Of a stretch of 64,000 nt of DNA, positions 41,716-52,538 are shown piece after piece. A program made the translations under genes and the position numbers. Source of the stretch: Eledone cirrhosa (taxonomy: Eukaryota; Mollusca; Cephalopoda; Octopoda; Eledonidae). Location: contig OZ024757.1 in the NCBI GenBank assembly GCA_964016885.1, forward strand, positions 26,809,954-26,873,953, read 5' to 3'. Below the pieces are notes generated by a model. That model was not told where the DNA came from. It worked only from the letters and a program-made list of their open reading frames with translations, and did not search any database. Each line of letters starts with the position of its first letter. Position 1 is the stretch's first letter.

Positions 41716-41766
41716 ATGGCTTACAAAGGTGGTCAGAAGGTCCAGAAAGTTATGGTTCAGCCAATT
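41716..41766 (+). CDS. SNRPE: SNRPE exon 1
   Basis: 51 nt, [17 protein letters not shown], donor ATT|GTATCC (weaker than consensus), phase 0. Confidence 0.95.
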
Positions 41767-44427
41767 GTATCCTTTAAGTATTCATTTTTGTTGTGTTATG
41801 TACTAATATCAATCTCTTGTATGATATATTTAGCTCTATATGTATACAAATGTATGTCTGTCTACGAACACATGTCTACTTTTTTTAAATTGTTAATGAT
41901 TGTTGCATAAATTCGGTGATGTATATGTAGTTTATTTAATCGTTTGAAGCTGATGATTCAGTGATAAGTATATATCGATACATGTTGGGAATCCTTATTT
42001 GAAATGCTTGGAACCGGAAGTGTTTCGGATTTTGGAATATTTATGTACTTTATACACGGCATCTATCTATACAATGGGATGGAACGCAAATCTAAACATG
42101 ATATATATATTTTATGATACAACGTATGCAGTATCGTTATAACGTTTGATAGAATGCATTGTGCTATTCGTTCTAGCTCTCGGGGTTAACTTTGCTTTTG
42201 ATCCTTTCGAGGTCGATAAAAAAGTACAAGTTCAATACTGGGAAAGATTCTTCCTCTATATCTCTTTCTCATTTCCTCTCTCTCTCTCTTCTGGAAGAAA
42301 TCGGCTGTTCAGACCTGGAGAGAGGATGGGTTCCGCCAGGTTTAAAATGCCCAAGACCCGCTATATGTAACTATGGTACCACTACGACACAATCAGTAAC
42401 TACGGGACCATATTATACCACAAAACAGCTTATACATACACACTGCATGTAGTTTTATATAAAGTAATATTAACTTTGCTAGAGCGAACCTTTGAACAAA
42501 ATAAAAAAAATATAATTGTTCTCTTGTACTTATATCTTTGGATGGATAAACAATTCCTTAACTTTTTCCCTAGAACTTGATTTTCCGTTACCTTCAAAAC
42601 GTAAGTATTTACAATTTCTGTTTTTAATTTTTATTAAATAAATAAGCCATCTCTTTAACTAAATACAGGGTGTGCCCTCCCAAAAAAATGTATACACAAA
42701 GGTTGTGCATTCTAATAAATATTGCCTGTACAGGTAATCAAAGTGTGTATATATTTTTTTGCTGAGTAAGTCTTGATCTTAGCAGTATGGTAACAACTCT
42801 GATGATTTAAAAAAATAATTTTAATCATTAACCTACAATGATATCCTAAATGTTTATACAAATGTTTTCTGTTGCAGAGGTCGAGAATCCAAGTATGGTT
42901 GTATGAGCAAGTTAACCTACGAATTGAAGGATGTATTGTGGTGAGTATTGTTTTTTTTTTCTTCTTTTAAATACTATATCTCAATCATACTTTTCATTTT
43001 TAGCATAGTTATGGAGACAGGTAACTGCGAGGTGCTGTTCCTGACACCAACCATTTCACAGGGTGTAAAGGATAAAGAAGTTTCCCTCTGAGGCACAAGT
43101 CCAGGCAAGGTTGTTTGTGAAAGACCAGCAGTCGCCCATGCATACCAGTCTTCCCTCGTCGTGCCACCGATTTTGTCCAAGGGAAAGTCTGGCACCAGTG
43201 AGGTTGTGATCCATTTCTACAGCTGAGTAAACATGAAATAAAGTCTCTTGCTCAAGATCACAACCTGGTCCAGGAATCGATCTCATAACTTCCTGATTGT
43301 AAGCCCTGACACTCTTCTAAGGAAGGCACCTAATGTACTAGGTGTATATTATCAAGGTGCCGATACTAGGGAGATTGTCATGGTCCTCTTTACCCTACAT
43401 TATCTCTGTTCTATGTAGAAACAAAAAAAAAATAGTAGAAACAATTATCTCTGTTCTATGTGAAAGGCCAGCTACACCTGCAAAAGTGTGGGCTGTAGAT
43501 TCTATTTAATTTTTCATTTCATATTGATAACTTATAACCCTTTAGCATTTAAACTGGCCATATCTGGCTAGAATTCTCTCACCTCTTTCTGTTCAAACCA
43601 GCTTTAACTGGCCACTCATACTGATGTTAAGGTGTTGTTCTCAAAATCTCAGATTCGATATTATACCAGGAAAATACAATAGTATATATAGAGTAATGTA
43701 AATGCTAAAGGGTTAAACTTGTTAAATTGAAATGTTTTAATTTACTAAATATGACCATATAAATTGCAGGGTTTTGATGAATATATGAATCTGTGTTTGG
43801 ACGATGCTGAAGAGGTTTATATGAAAACAAAAACCAGGAAACAGTTGGGTAAGTGTTTGCATTTTAATTATTCTTCATTGTTATGAGTGTGTGGAGAAAC
43901 AGACCCAACTGAATGATTGTCGTTGTCATGTCATGGCATGGGCTAGATAGGACTTCATGAGGCAGTGTTTTACAGCCTGAGATCCTTCTTCAACCCTTTT
44001 TGTTGTTTCTTATGACATGTAGGGATACAGTAGATCTATTCTTCTTTCCTCTGTCCCACCGGTTTCGGAAGCCCCATAAAGGATCATGGGCACTGCCCTT
44101 CACTCCCTGACTAAAAAGAGAATATGTAAAGGCATGCAGCCTGGTGTTTACTGTTGGATACATGACAAGGTTGTGCATTCAATTCCCAGATTGGGCGGGA
44201 CATTATGTTGTTGAATAAAACACTTCATATCATGATAAAACCAGGACCTGTCATAAAAACCAGAGAAAGCCAACTAAATATGCAGAGGTGTAAGCTGTAA
44301 ATTCCATTTCATGTTGATAAATTTACCTGTGTATCTAAACTTGTTCTTTTTTTTTGTTTTATTTTCAGGTCGTATATTGTTGAAAGGTGAAAATATTACA
44401 TTATTACAACAGGTGGACCAGAAATAA
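41716..44427 (+). CDS. SNRPE: Small nuclear ribonucleoprotein E (Sm-E), whole gene
   Basis: Component of the heptameric Sm ring that binds the Sm site of U1, U2, U4 and U5 snRNAs. Five exons: 41716-41766, 42574-42600, 42878-42940, 43770-43848 and 44369-44427, all GT/AG and phase-consistent, giving 279 nt, 92 residues plus stop, the same length as human SNRPE. Sm1 motif: [29 protein letters not shown] and [17 protein letters not shown]. Sm2 motif: [12 protein letters not shown]. Differences from the human protein are conservative except a Cys in MNLCLDD where Val is usual. Kozak context is good (A at -3, G at +4). Confidence 0.97.
42136..42440 (+). repeat. SINE in SNRPE intron 1
   Basis: 'cgttctagctctcggggtta', 'tcctttcgaggtcgataaaa' and 'ctctctcttctggaagaaat' match copies at 49970 and 62610. 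Ends 'aacagcttatacatacacac'. Confidence 0.75.
42574..42600 (+). CDS. SNRPE: SNRPE exon 2 (27-nt micro-exon)
   Basis: Acceptor 'tttttccctag', nine codons NLIFRYLQN, donor GTAAGT, phase 0 on both sides. The sequence is an exact part of the Sm1 motif, so the call is secure despite its length. Confidence 0.95.
42666..42762. mobile_element. CAGGGTGT MITE in SNRPE intron 2
   Basis: 'cagggtgtgccctcccaaaa … gtgtgtatatatttttttgc' with the central 'tattgcctgtacaggtaatc' also present in the 30361 copy. The right terminus is mutated. Confidence 0.75.
42878..42940 (+). CDS. SNRPE: SNRPE exon 3
   Basis: 63 nt, [20 protein letters not shown] + V, acceptor 'ttctgttgcag', donor GTG|GTGAGT, phase 0. Confidence 0.96.
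43025..43315 (-). repeat. tRNA-headed SINE, second body type, in SNRPE intron 3
   Basis: Minus copy of the 27017 element: body complement 'ggcaaggttgtttgtgaaag', 'tccaagggaaagtctggcac', then 'gagtaaacatgaaataaagt' and head complement. Confidence 0.8.
43533..43716. mobile_element. TTAA MITE in SNRPE intron 3
   Basis: 'ataaccctttagcatttaaa' to 'gtaaatgctaaagggttaa'. The left TTAA has mutated to TATA; about 184 bp. Confidence 0.85.
43770..43848 (+). CDS. SNRPE: SNRPE exon 4
   Basis: 79 nt, [20 protein letters not shown] + KTRKQL and the first base of Gly; acceptor 'aaattgcag', donor G|GTAAGT. Confidence 0.96.
43900..44340. repeat. SNRPE intron 4: repeat fragments
   Basis: A minus composite tail ('catgggctagataggacttc') near 43920-43985 and a plus tRNA-like SINE fragment near 44125-44300 ('acaaggttgtgcattcaatt', 'gaataaaacacttcatatca'). 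Confidence 0.5.
44369..44427 (+). CDS. SNRPE: SNRPE exon 5 with stop
   Basis: 59 nt, acceptor 'ttttattttcag', [18 protein letters not shown] and TAA (44425-44427). Confidence 0.96.
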
Positions 44428-44652
44428 AGGATTTCATTATACTAAAACTCCTTCTCTCCCTCCAAAAAGAAGGCTGACAATGCAGAATAGATCTTGAAGG
44501 ACAGAGAGGAGGTGATCAAGCTTGTATGATATGGACTATATATAATTATCCCCTTTACATTTTTTTTAAAAACCAAGTTTGATGGCGGCCCTTGGTAATA
44601 ACTTACAAAGGACTACTCAAATGTGTGGATGTGTGTGTGATCTGTGTGACTA

Positions 44653-44760
44653 AATAAATTCCATTATAGGTGTGGATGGATGAGTAACTGTTATTTTATA
44701 TCTCGCAACTTAATTCCATTCAACTTCACTTCATCAATAAACTTGTAGCCATTTTGTTTT
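44653..44760 (+). terminator. SNRPE: SNRPE polyadenylation signals
   Basis: AATAAA at 44653-44658 and again at 44736-44741; the second is followed by a GT-rich stretch ('ttttgttttttgtttgttag'), the better candidate for cleavage. Confidence 0.7.
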
Positions 44761-44815
44761 TTGTTTGTTAGTTCTTTTGTTTACCTTTACTCTGGCCATA
44801 CTGTGGCACTGAAAT

Positions 44816-44862
44816 TAACCCTTTAGCATTTAAACCAGCCATATTCCAAATACTGACTTAAT
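44816..44862. mobile_element. Left fragment of a TTAA MITE
   Basis: 'attaaccctttagcatttaa' then 'accagccatattcc', abruptly ended. Confidence 0.6.
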
Positions 44863-44925
44863 AATAAGAAAGTAAGTTATTTTACCAAATCATTTCAAAG
44901 TCTTAATGTTATATTCTAAATAAGC

Positions 44926-45114
44926 TTAACCCTTTAGCATTCACATCACTCTATATTTACTATTGTATTTTTGCAGTAAAAGCTTTATCTCACATAATAT
45001 CGAATCTATGAGATTTTGAGAACAATACCTTAAAACTATGAGAGGCCAGTTGTAGCACAGTTTGACCAGAAAGAGGTGAGAAAATTCTGGCCGATTTATA
45101 TGCTAAAGGGTTAA
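44926..45114. mobile_element. Complete TTAA MITE (189 bp), reverse orientation
   Basis: 'ttaaccctttagcattcaca' to 'tatatgctaaagggttaa', both TTAA intact. Confidence 0.85.
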
Positions 45115-45537
45115 ACCTCGAGCATATCCGGCCAGAATTTTCTCACCTCTTTCTGACATTAAGGTTATTGTTCTCCAAATAAATAATATCAAAATATCAG
45201 ATTTGATATTATGTGAGGTGAAAATACAATAGGATATATCGAGTTTAACCAAATATACACCCCAATCCACTACCTAAATGAGATCGAGTTTGTGTAGGTG
45301 TCACGAGAAAAAAAAAAAAAAAACACAGTCCACGCTGTAATGTGGCCGTGTAGGTAACACGGTAAAAAGTTCCACACTGTAAATGTGGTTGGTGTTAGGA
45401 AGGGCAGATAGTCCTATATGAGCGAGACACGGTCACCCGACCAACCTTGCCTCAAGTGGGACAACTACCGTCTGACCCATGCTAGCGTGAAAGATGGACG
45501 TTAAACGAAGATGATGATGTAAATGTTAAAGGGTTAA
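45111..45537. mobile_element. TTAA MITE interrupted by a composite SINE
   Basis: A second MITE starts at the TTAA shared with the previous one ('gagcatatccggccagaatt'). It is interrupted after 'ggatatatcgag' (about 45242) by a composite element with one 48-bp unit and tail (about 45250-45518), and resumes as 'tgtaaatgttaaagggttaa' (45518-45537). Confidence 0.75.
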
Positions 45538-45589
45538 GACAGCAAAAGAGCCAATTAGTCAAATTGGACCAAGGAAACAGAGTTTCCAT

Positions 45590-45835
45590 TGCTGGTGGGT
45601 GGCACACAATCTACACTGTAAATTGGTCATGTAGGCATCACAAGAAAAGTAGCCAGTACTAACTGTAAATGTGGTTAGCGCTAAGAAGGGCATTCAGCTG
45701 TAGAAACCAAGCCCAAATCGGTTCTGAATGAGCAAGACATGGTCACCTTACCTGGCATTGCTTGCAACAGGATAGCTCGTCTAACCCGTGCCAGCATGAA
45801 CAAAAATGGACGTTAAATGGTGATGATGAAATTAA
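45590..45835 (+). repeat. Composite SINE, one 48-bp unit
   Basis: 'cacactgtaaattggtcatg'-type unit, 'gtggttagcgctaagaaggg' junction, tail ending 'atggacgttaaatggtgatg'. Confidence 0.78.
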
Positions 45836-45974
45836 ATAAACAAAGGACAAAAAATTACAAATGAAAGGTAAATTTAATAAAAATTGCAGCCAACAGTTAC
45901 AATTTGTTTAGTTTTGTCTTTCCATGGTCTTTCACAGCTTCTAACAAATTAGAACAAAAAGTAAACAGCAACTT

Positions 45975-46165
45975 AAATAATTTTCTACTTTTGGCACAAG
46001 GCCAGCAATTACCCCAGTGCATTACTGGTACTTTATTTTAACGACCCCTGTAAGGATGAAAGGCAAAGTTAACCTTGGTGGGATTTGAACTCAGACCGTG
46101 AAGGGCCGTAACTCTATGCTGAAAGGCATGGTGTCCGACGCTCTACCGATTCTGCCAATCCACCA
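45975..46165 (-). repeat. SINE, GTTTCTAC family
   Basis: 'tttctacttttggcacaagg' to 'accgattctgccaatccacc'; near full length. Confidence 0.85.
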
Positions 46166-46169
46166 GTAA

Positions 46170-46840
46170 ATGCTTGAAATTTGTTGGGGTTTCATTCTTT
46201 TTCTTTTTAAATAGACTTTCAATGTCTGTATTAATTAAAATCATAGCTGAATAATATAACAATAATAAAATTATTATTATTAAACAAAGTAGATTACAAA
46301 ATAATTTAAAAAATTAAAAGTAAATAACTCTCCATTGTATTTTCATGAAAGTGTAAGTATTTTTTTTTAATTTGTTTTTGTTTTTATTTTTTTTCTTCAC
46401 AGTCTAAAACAATTTTCTTTTCATAAGTCTTTTTGAATATTTTTGTATATATATATATATACATATATATATGTATAGACACATATGTGTCGTTATATAT
46501 ATACATATCTAATCACACACACATAGATATACATATCTGTCCACACATGTATGTATATGTTGTTATATATGTATGTATATATATATTATCTATATGTACG
46601 TGTGTATTAGTTTCCATTATCAGAAGAAAGTGGGAAGGTGCTAGAAATTATTTCTTTAAATTTACTTGTTATTTTTTCATTTAAATATCTCATTTTTTTA
46701 AATCTTAAAAATCTAAGATTTACATTTTAAAAAAAACAACAACAAAAAAAATACTGTCATTTGGATATTAAGTTTGTGCATGTCACCCACATATTACTAC
46801 ACTTTTCAAGGCCACCTTAATGTCTTGGTGACATGACAAC
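46170..46840. other. Intergenic, AT-rich and microsatellites
   Basis: Long A/T runs and a (TA)n/(TATG)n block at 46445-46605. No gene. Confidence 0.45.
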
Positions 46841-46844
46841 CCCC

Positions 46845-47245
46845 ACTATACACTCCCATCAATGCCACTCCAGTACTGGTGCTATAACAATGCACTCACC
46901 CAGCCCACACTATCAGGTGGTAGTGCTGGTGCCACAATAAAAAAAAACATCCAGCCCACTTTGCCAGGTGGTTGTGCTGGAGCCATGATAAAATACACCT
47001 AGTATGGTACTAGTGCCATAAGAAGCACCCAGTCCACTCTGTAAAGTGGTAGTGTCAGAGACATGATAAAATGCTTTCGGGGGTTGCTATAGGGTGATTG
47101 ATGTTAGGAAGGACTTCCAACCATAGATAACCAAGCCAATATCGGATTATATGAGCAAGACATGGCCACCAGCCCAGCCTAGCCTCAAAGCATGACAGCC
47201 TACCAAACTCATGCAAACATGGAAAATGCATGTCAAGTATTGATA
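46845..47245 (+). repeat. Old composite VNTR-SINE, about 4 diverged units
   Basis: 'cagcccacactatcaggtgg', 'cagcccactttgccaggtgg' and 'cagtccactctgtaaagtgg' are spaced near 48 bp with indels; tail to 'gaaaatgcatgtcaagtatt'. Divergence is much higher than in the 33.6-kb array. Confidence 0.75.
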
Positions 47246-47394
47246 ATACAAACTAAGGAGCGGATAGAATGACCCCAGCCTGAAATTGGACTAACACTGT
47301 ATCCTATGGGACATACATATCCCTTTATCTCTTACACATACATACACTCATGCATACATATGGATACTCTGAGCATTCAGTTGTCCAATCAACT

Positions 47395-47530
47395 GTTCAC
47401 AAACTCATGAAATTAATGTGCAAGTGGCCGAGCATTCCACAGACACTTGTACCCTTAATGGACAGAATCAATATGACACTGCATGTGACAAGGTTGGCCC
47501 TGTGAATAAAATTGGCAGGTGGGAGGGGCA
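47395..47530 (+). repeat. SINE-like repeat, 'GCAAGTGGCCGAGCATTCC' family
   Basis: Matches 26300-26470: 'gtgcaagtggccgagcattc', 'cacagacacttgtaccctta', 'tgtgacaaggttggccctgt'. Confidence 0.65.
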
Positions 47531-47577
47531 GTATTGAAAAATAAACGTCTTGGTTGTGTAGCAACATATTGAAACTC

Positions 47578-47793
47578 CTAACCCTTTAGCATTTAAACCA
47601 GCCATAACTGACCAGAATTCTCTCACCTCTTTCTGTTCAAACTGGCTGCAACTGGTGCCTCATACTGATGTTAAGGTATTGTTCTCAAAATAAATAATAT
47701 CAAAATCTCATAGATTCAATAGTATGTGAGGTGAAGCCTTTACCATGAAAATATAATAGTAAATATAGAGTAATGTAAATGCTAAAGGGTTAA
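47578..47793. mobile_element. TTAA MITE (216 bp)
   Basis: 'ctaaccctttagcatttaaa' to 'gtaaatgctaaagggttaa'; left TTAA mutated to CTAA. Confidence 0.85.
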
Positions 47794-47794
47794 A

Positions 47795-48145
47795 AGTAGC
47801 TATGGAACTTAGAACGATTTGTTGCCTTTTTGGCACTAACAAGGTCATATTTTCATAAAGAATTTGGTTATATTTGAAGTATTTCGTTGGTGATGACTTC
47901 ACACTAGGCATGCTACGCTAACTGGAAGGAACCTTATTAATTTCCAGCATAGACCTTCATGTTTAGTTGTTCAACAGTTTAGGACTTGGGACCCAAGCTC
48001 CGGAAAATCCAAGACATACTGTACAGTTGATTGTGTGTAAACCATCCTCTAGCTATGGTACCATGGCATTAGAAACATGTGTAGGATCGACATTGTCTGA
48101 TACTATGGAAAAATTTACAGCTCACACCTATGTATGTTTAGCTGG
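47795..48145. other. Unassigned sequence
   Basis: No repeat shared with other parts of the window. A minus open frame exists (47911-47790 region) but lacks a convincing acceptor; see the rejected items. Confidence 0.35.
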
Positions 48146-48149
48146 CCTC

Positions 48150-48345
48150 ATATGAAGATGCATCTCATAAGAGGTTTTTTAGCTGTTTTAATGATAAGGA
48201 CACAAGTCCTTTCATGAAAAGCAATGTGAAATGAAATGTCTTGCTCAAGAACAAAATATGCAGTATGTTCCTGGAATTGAACCCACAACTTTATAATTGT
48301 GAGTTCAACACCCTAACCGCTAGGCCATATGCCTGGCACTATGGC
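48150..48345 (-). repeat. tRNA-headed SINE, minus
   Basis: 'gaaatgaaatgtcttgctca' linker, 'ggaattgaacccacaacttt' (B-box complement) and 'accctaaccgctaggccata' (A-box complement). Confidence 0.75.
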
Positions 48346-48564
48346 AGTGAAGTGATGTTGTATAAGCCCCAATATCTATACACCATTATTTGGCACTATG
48401 GAAAAATAAAAAAATTGAAATTTAGCTAACACTTATGCAGGTCTAGTTAACCTCATATGAGGTTGTATCTCATAGAAGCTTTACAACTATAGCACTGTTT
48501 GGTACTATGATTATAAAATCCTGTTGTATAAGTCCTCTTATATATAGTACTATATCCGTCTCTT

Positions 48565-48990
48565 CATTGCTACAGTGGAGTCTGTGCTGCTGTACAGGTT
48601 TGAGACTTGGACACTGACCAAGAAACTCACTGAGATGGTGGATGGGTGTTACACAAGAATGCTGAGGATGGCTCTGAACATTAATCAGTATACACTGAGG
48701 TTGAAGAACTCAGAGCTGTACGGGAGCCTCCCAAAAGTCAACTCAAAAGTAACACAGAGGAGACTGAGGTTAACTGGACATGCTCACTGGCATTCTGAGT
48801 TGACACTGCACTCAGTGTTCCTGTGAGAGCCCCTGCACGGACACACTAGAAGAGGGAGACCGAGGTTGACATATGTTGATGCCCTAACTCTTGGAGACGC
48901 AGGACATGGCAGCGATGATGAGGGACAGAGCAAAGACTGCTGGAGAGAACTCGTCCATGGATCTCAGGAATTTTACCTGCCCTAGATAGA
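48565..48990 (+). pseudogene. LINE ORF2 3' relic (endonuclease/RT type)
   Basis: 83 codons open: 'VLLYRFETWTLTKKLTEMVD', 'GCYTRMLRMALNINQ', 'LKNSELYGSLPKVNSKV', 'RRLRLTGHAHWHSEL'. These are the hallmark 'LLYG.ETWTLT', 'YTRMLR', 'LYG.LP' and 'RRLRfaGH' segments of RTE/jockey-like LINEs. It continues after a stop with 'GRPRLTYVDALTLGD' in another frame. Confidence 0.88.
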
Positions 48991-49795
48991 TGGATATATA
49001 GTACTGCTTGGCAGTATGGCATTAGGAGTTAGGTAGGGGTAAGACACAAACACACAGACACACACACTTTATGTTAGCTAAATGTTTCTGAAAGCTAACT
49101 TTCTTGCCTGTGTCTAATGATAATCAGTACAGTTATGCAGAGGAGCTGGCATGGGACTGCCAGTGATAGAGGGCGCTGGTGGACCTGGTTGGCTCTATGC
49201 ACAATGATGCTTCTGGGATCGCTGGCTTAGGATGACCCCTGGCTTTGTCAAGCAAGAGCAAGAAGAAGAACAGTTATTCCTGGTGGATTTTTTCCTCAAC
49301 ATGTTGGGGTGTGTTGGCTCAACTCATATATTGGGGTTATCAAGACTGGTGAACAGTTAGGGTTGTTTTTTTTGGGGGGGGGGGGGTAATGGAGCAGATA
49401 GTTCCATGTAGCTGTCTATCAACCTCAAGCAATGGATTTATTAAATAATAATAATAATATAGAGTAAAGTTAATGGATATAATGCACATTTTTATTTTTT
49501 TTTTATTTTATCTTTTTTGACTATGAAAAATAGTCCAATAAATATGGCATATAAGCCCCTGGAAATGAAAACAAGTGGACAGTGACACCTGCAGGTTTTG
49601 AACTCACACCTTTCATATATATACCAGAGTAGTATATATACCAGAGTAGAAACTGACCACTCCTTTTTGTTTTTTTAAACTTTATCAATCAGGCAGAAAT
49701 TTAAATGTAAATAAACAATCTATTTTTTTTTTAAATTGATCGTTTATTTCCATATAAGTAATAATTAATTCTTCGTTATTATGTATTACTACATA
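48990..49795. other. Intergenic, no gene
   Basis: 49115-49275 looks like LINE-derived 3' sequence with an (AGA)n-like end. G12 run at 49374, (AAT)n at 49445, T-rich to 49745. Confidence 0.4.
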
Positions 49796-49799
49796 TAAG

Positions 49800-49935
49800 T
49801 AATAATTGTTTCTACTATTGGCACAAGGCCAGAAAATTACCCAGTACATTACTGGTACTTTATTTTATCGACCCCGTAAGGATGAAAGGCAAAGTTAACC
49901 TCGGCGGGATTTGAACTCAGAATGGCAAGGGCAAG
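49800..49935 (-). repeat. SINE, GTTTCTAC family, truncated
   Basis: 'gtttctactattggcacaag' to 'gatttgaactcagaatggca'. Flanks 'aagtaataat' at 49797 and 49933 suggest a 10-bp target duplication. Confidence 0.82.
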
Positions 49936-49969
49936 TAATAATGCATTCATAATAGACTAGCAACGCCTT

Positions 49970-50232
49970 GTGAGTGAAATTTCATAGACGGAAACTGTAG
50001 AAGGTAGTCAGAGATAGGCTCAGATCCTATTTGTTTTGTTTTTTTAGGTCAACAAAATAAAGTACCAGTCATATCCTGAGGTCAATTTGTTCTCTCCCCA
50101 TCTTTTTCTTTCTTTCTCTGGAAAGAATCAGTTGAGTTGCTCAGATCTGGAGAGGGATGGACTCTGCTAAAGTGCTCAAGACATGCCAAGTGATAAGACA
50201 CCAGTATTATGACTCAATCTGACTTTGAGAGT
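49970..50232 (+). repeat. SINE, (TCTGGAAGAAATC) body type
   Basis: 'aggtcaacaaaataaagtac', 'ttctctggaaagaatcagtt' and 'acaccagtattatgactcaa' match 42136 and 62610. Confidence 0.65.
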
Positions 50233-50249
50233 GATATATACCGGCCTCC

Positions 50250-50460
50250 CACACATACCTGTCATTGTAAAAGGAGAGTAAGATTTGCTGGCCACTTATG
50301 AGGCTGTGTCTGCATTAGTTCTTTGGAAACCACAAGCAGTCACTAATATCAGGGGGCGCAAGCTCTCCTATCCCGATGTCATCTCCAGAGATTCTGGTAT
50401 TGAAATCCAGGACTTGGCAACGAACGACAGATGATGATGATGATGATGATGATGGCTCAA
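50250..50460 (+). pseudogene. LINE 3' end fragment
   Basis: Encodes in broken frames 'VRFAGHL', then 'LVLWKPQAVTNIRGRKLSYP' and 'DVISRDSGIEIQDLAT', the C-terminus of RTE/CR1-like ORF2, followed by a (GATG)n tail at 50431-50452. Confidence 0.75.
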
Positions 50461-51220
50461 TCAGAAGTTATGAGTCCTTTATGCTTAGACTTAACCCATC
50501 ACCTGGTCAAACAAAACCTACCACCCCACCTAACCTATAGTTGAGTCCACTAATGCTGTAAGCATTCAGATCAGGTCTCCGATTTAAGGACAAGTTCACC
50601 CTACAGTCTCCTTCCAAGGTTCTACGTTTGTTCCCTTCCTCCTACCATTTTCCAATGTTTTGTCCCTTTTTCTTCTGATAAAACCTTTAAAATAAAGGGA
50701 TCCATAAGCTGAAGGAATGACTATATACATCCAGTGAACTAGAAGGGGTCGTTAGAGCATCAGATTAAATGCCCCATCACACCTATCACCACAACAGCTT
50801 TAAATTAATTATCCATTTTATATCTCAATTTGTGAATAATAGCATCATTGGTTACAAGTTTCCAATGCACTAATCACTGGTTCACTGTATCTCTGATAGT
50901 GAGTGTGATACGGGAGTGTCTGTAACTTGGTGTAGAACAAATATTGCAAGGAACTTCAAGAACCAGTTTTTAATTTATTTATATATTTACTGATTTTTTT
51001 TGTTTGTTTTTCTCGCCAATTGACATCAGCGAAAGTTATATACATATATACACATACAAAGTACTTCCATAGAGTTTCCGTCTACCAAATTCTACTTCAA
51101 AGGAATTTATTGACCTAAAGCAATGGTAAAAGACACTTGCCCAAGGTGCTATGCAATGGGATTGAACCTGGAACGACATATTTCTGAAGTAAACTTCTTA
51201 ACCCCCCCCCCTCTCCCCCC
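50460..51220. other. Intergenic; SINE-like fragment near 51080-51200
   Basis: 'gacacttgcccaaggtgcta … gggattgaacctggaacgac' looks like a minus tRNA-like T-arm. No gene. Confidence 0.35.
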
Positions 51221-51224
51221 AAGT

Positions 51225-51610
51225 CATTGGGTTATTTCCCTTCTATACACAAGAGAGAGAGAGAGAGAGAGAGTATGAGTGTAATGACACCGTTTGATTG
51301 GACAACAGCTCCTTGCTATTTTCCAATAAACTTCCACTGCTGTGTGCCAATAAAGGGAGAGCCTCTTAAAGGAAAAAGAGCCTCTACACGATCATTCAAC
51401 CTGCTAAAAAATAGCAGCTAAACCTGGCTCAAATCACACACTACTGTTTAAAAAAAAAAAAAAAAAAAAAAACGGCAGATTAGATAATACAGTCCTATAT
51501 ACAATATATCTGGGGAAAATAAAAATAAAGAACCGAGAAAAGAGATTTAGGCTGGATTATTTGATCACAGATCTGCTGGATCAGCTCAAACCCTGCCATG
51601 GGCCTATTGT
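51225..51610. repeat. Copies of the 22.2-kb repeat, in tandem
   Basis: 'acctgctaaaaaatagcagc' and 'ggctcaaatcacacactact', then A20 and 'ggattatttgatcacagatc'. (GA)n at 51252-51273. Confidence 0.5.
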
Positions 51611-51619
51611 AGAGGAAAT

Positions 51620-51853
51620 TGTTATCACTATTTTTGTTATTATTATATAATGAAATTACCTTATATGAAACACGCACACACACAATAAGAAAGAAAAACC
51701 ACTGCGTCTGCAAGTTTTGCAGGTAATTTAGGAGCTCTGCTACTACCACCGCCACCACCACTATAGTTATTCCTATTAACACCACTAATATGGCATCTGT
51801 GTGTTTATCTCTCTCTCTCACTCTTTCTATATATATATATACACACACATTAT

Positions 51854-51885
<32 letters not shown>

Positions 51886-52255
51886 CTTTATATACATACA
51901 TATCTATACGTCTTTATATATATACATACATATACATGTCTATCTATATATAAATATATAACACAAGTTGGCTTTCCTGATGATTTCCTTCGAATGAAAC
52001 AGTTCTAGTCCTGTAGAAGCCTTTTCTATATTAAATTATATATATATAGTTGTGGGTACAAACAAAAGAAAACGGCCATGAACACATAATGTGGAAGTTG
52101 AGTATTTATATTAAATTTAACCCTGCACTTCCAGCAGTTTCAAGATGGAAAAATATCTAAATAATCAGGTGCATTTGAGAAATATATACACCACTTTAAT
52201 GTCATGATTATCCTGTGAAATTTGAAAATATAGTTATCACAATACAGCTAACTAT
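51620..52255. other. Intergenic, microsatellites
   Basis: (TA)/(CA) tracts 51825-51965; remainder AT-rich with no exon. Confidence 0.4.
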
Positions 52256-52310
52256 AATGATTTCAGATTTAGGTACAAGGCCAACAATTTTGGGGGAAAC
52301 GAAAAGTCGA

Positions 52311-52538
52311 TTAACCCTTTAACATTTAAACCAGCCATATCCGGCCAGAATTTTCTCACCTCTTTCTGTTTAAACCAGCTGTAACCGACCACTCAACTGA
52401 TGTTAAGGTATTGGACTCAAAATAAATAGTATCAAAATCTCATAGATTTGATATTATGTGAAATAATTATGTAAGATAAAGCCTTTACCACAAAAATACA
52501 ATAGTATATATAGAGTTATGTAAATGCTAAAGGGTTAA
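52311..52538. mobile_element. TTAA MITE inserted in a SINE (copy A)
   Basis: 'ttaacccttta(a/g)catttaaa' to 'taaatgctaaagggttaa', 228 bp including both TTAA. Confidence 0.9.

Noticed and set aside
47790..47911. Possible last exon of the MVB12-like gene (…KYNQILYENMTLLVPKR…)
   Set aside because: The peptide vaguely fits what follows the UMA motif, but it lies 9 kb away, has no pyrimidine-rich acceptor and runs into a MITE end.
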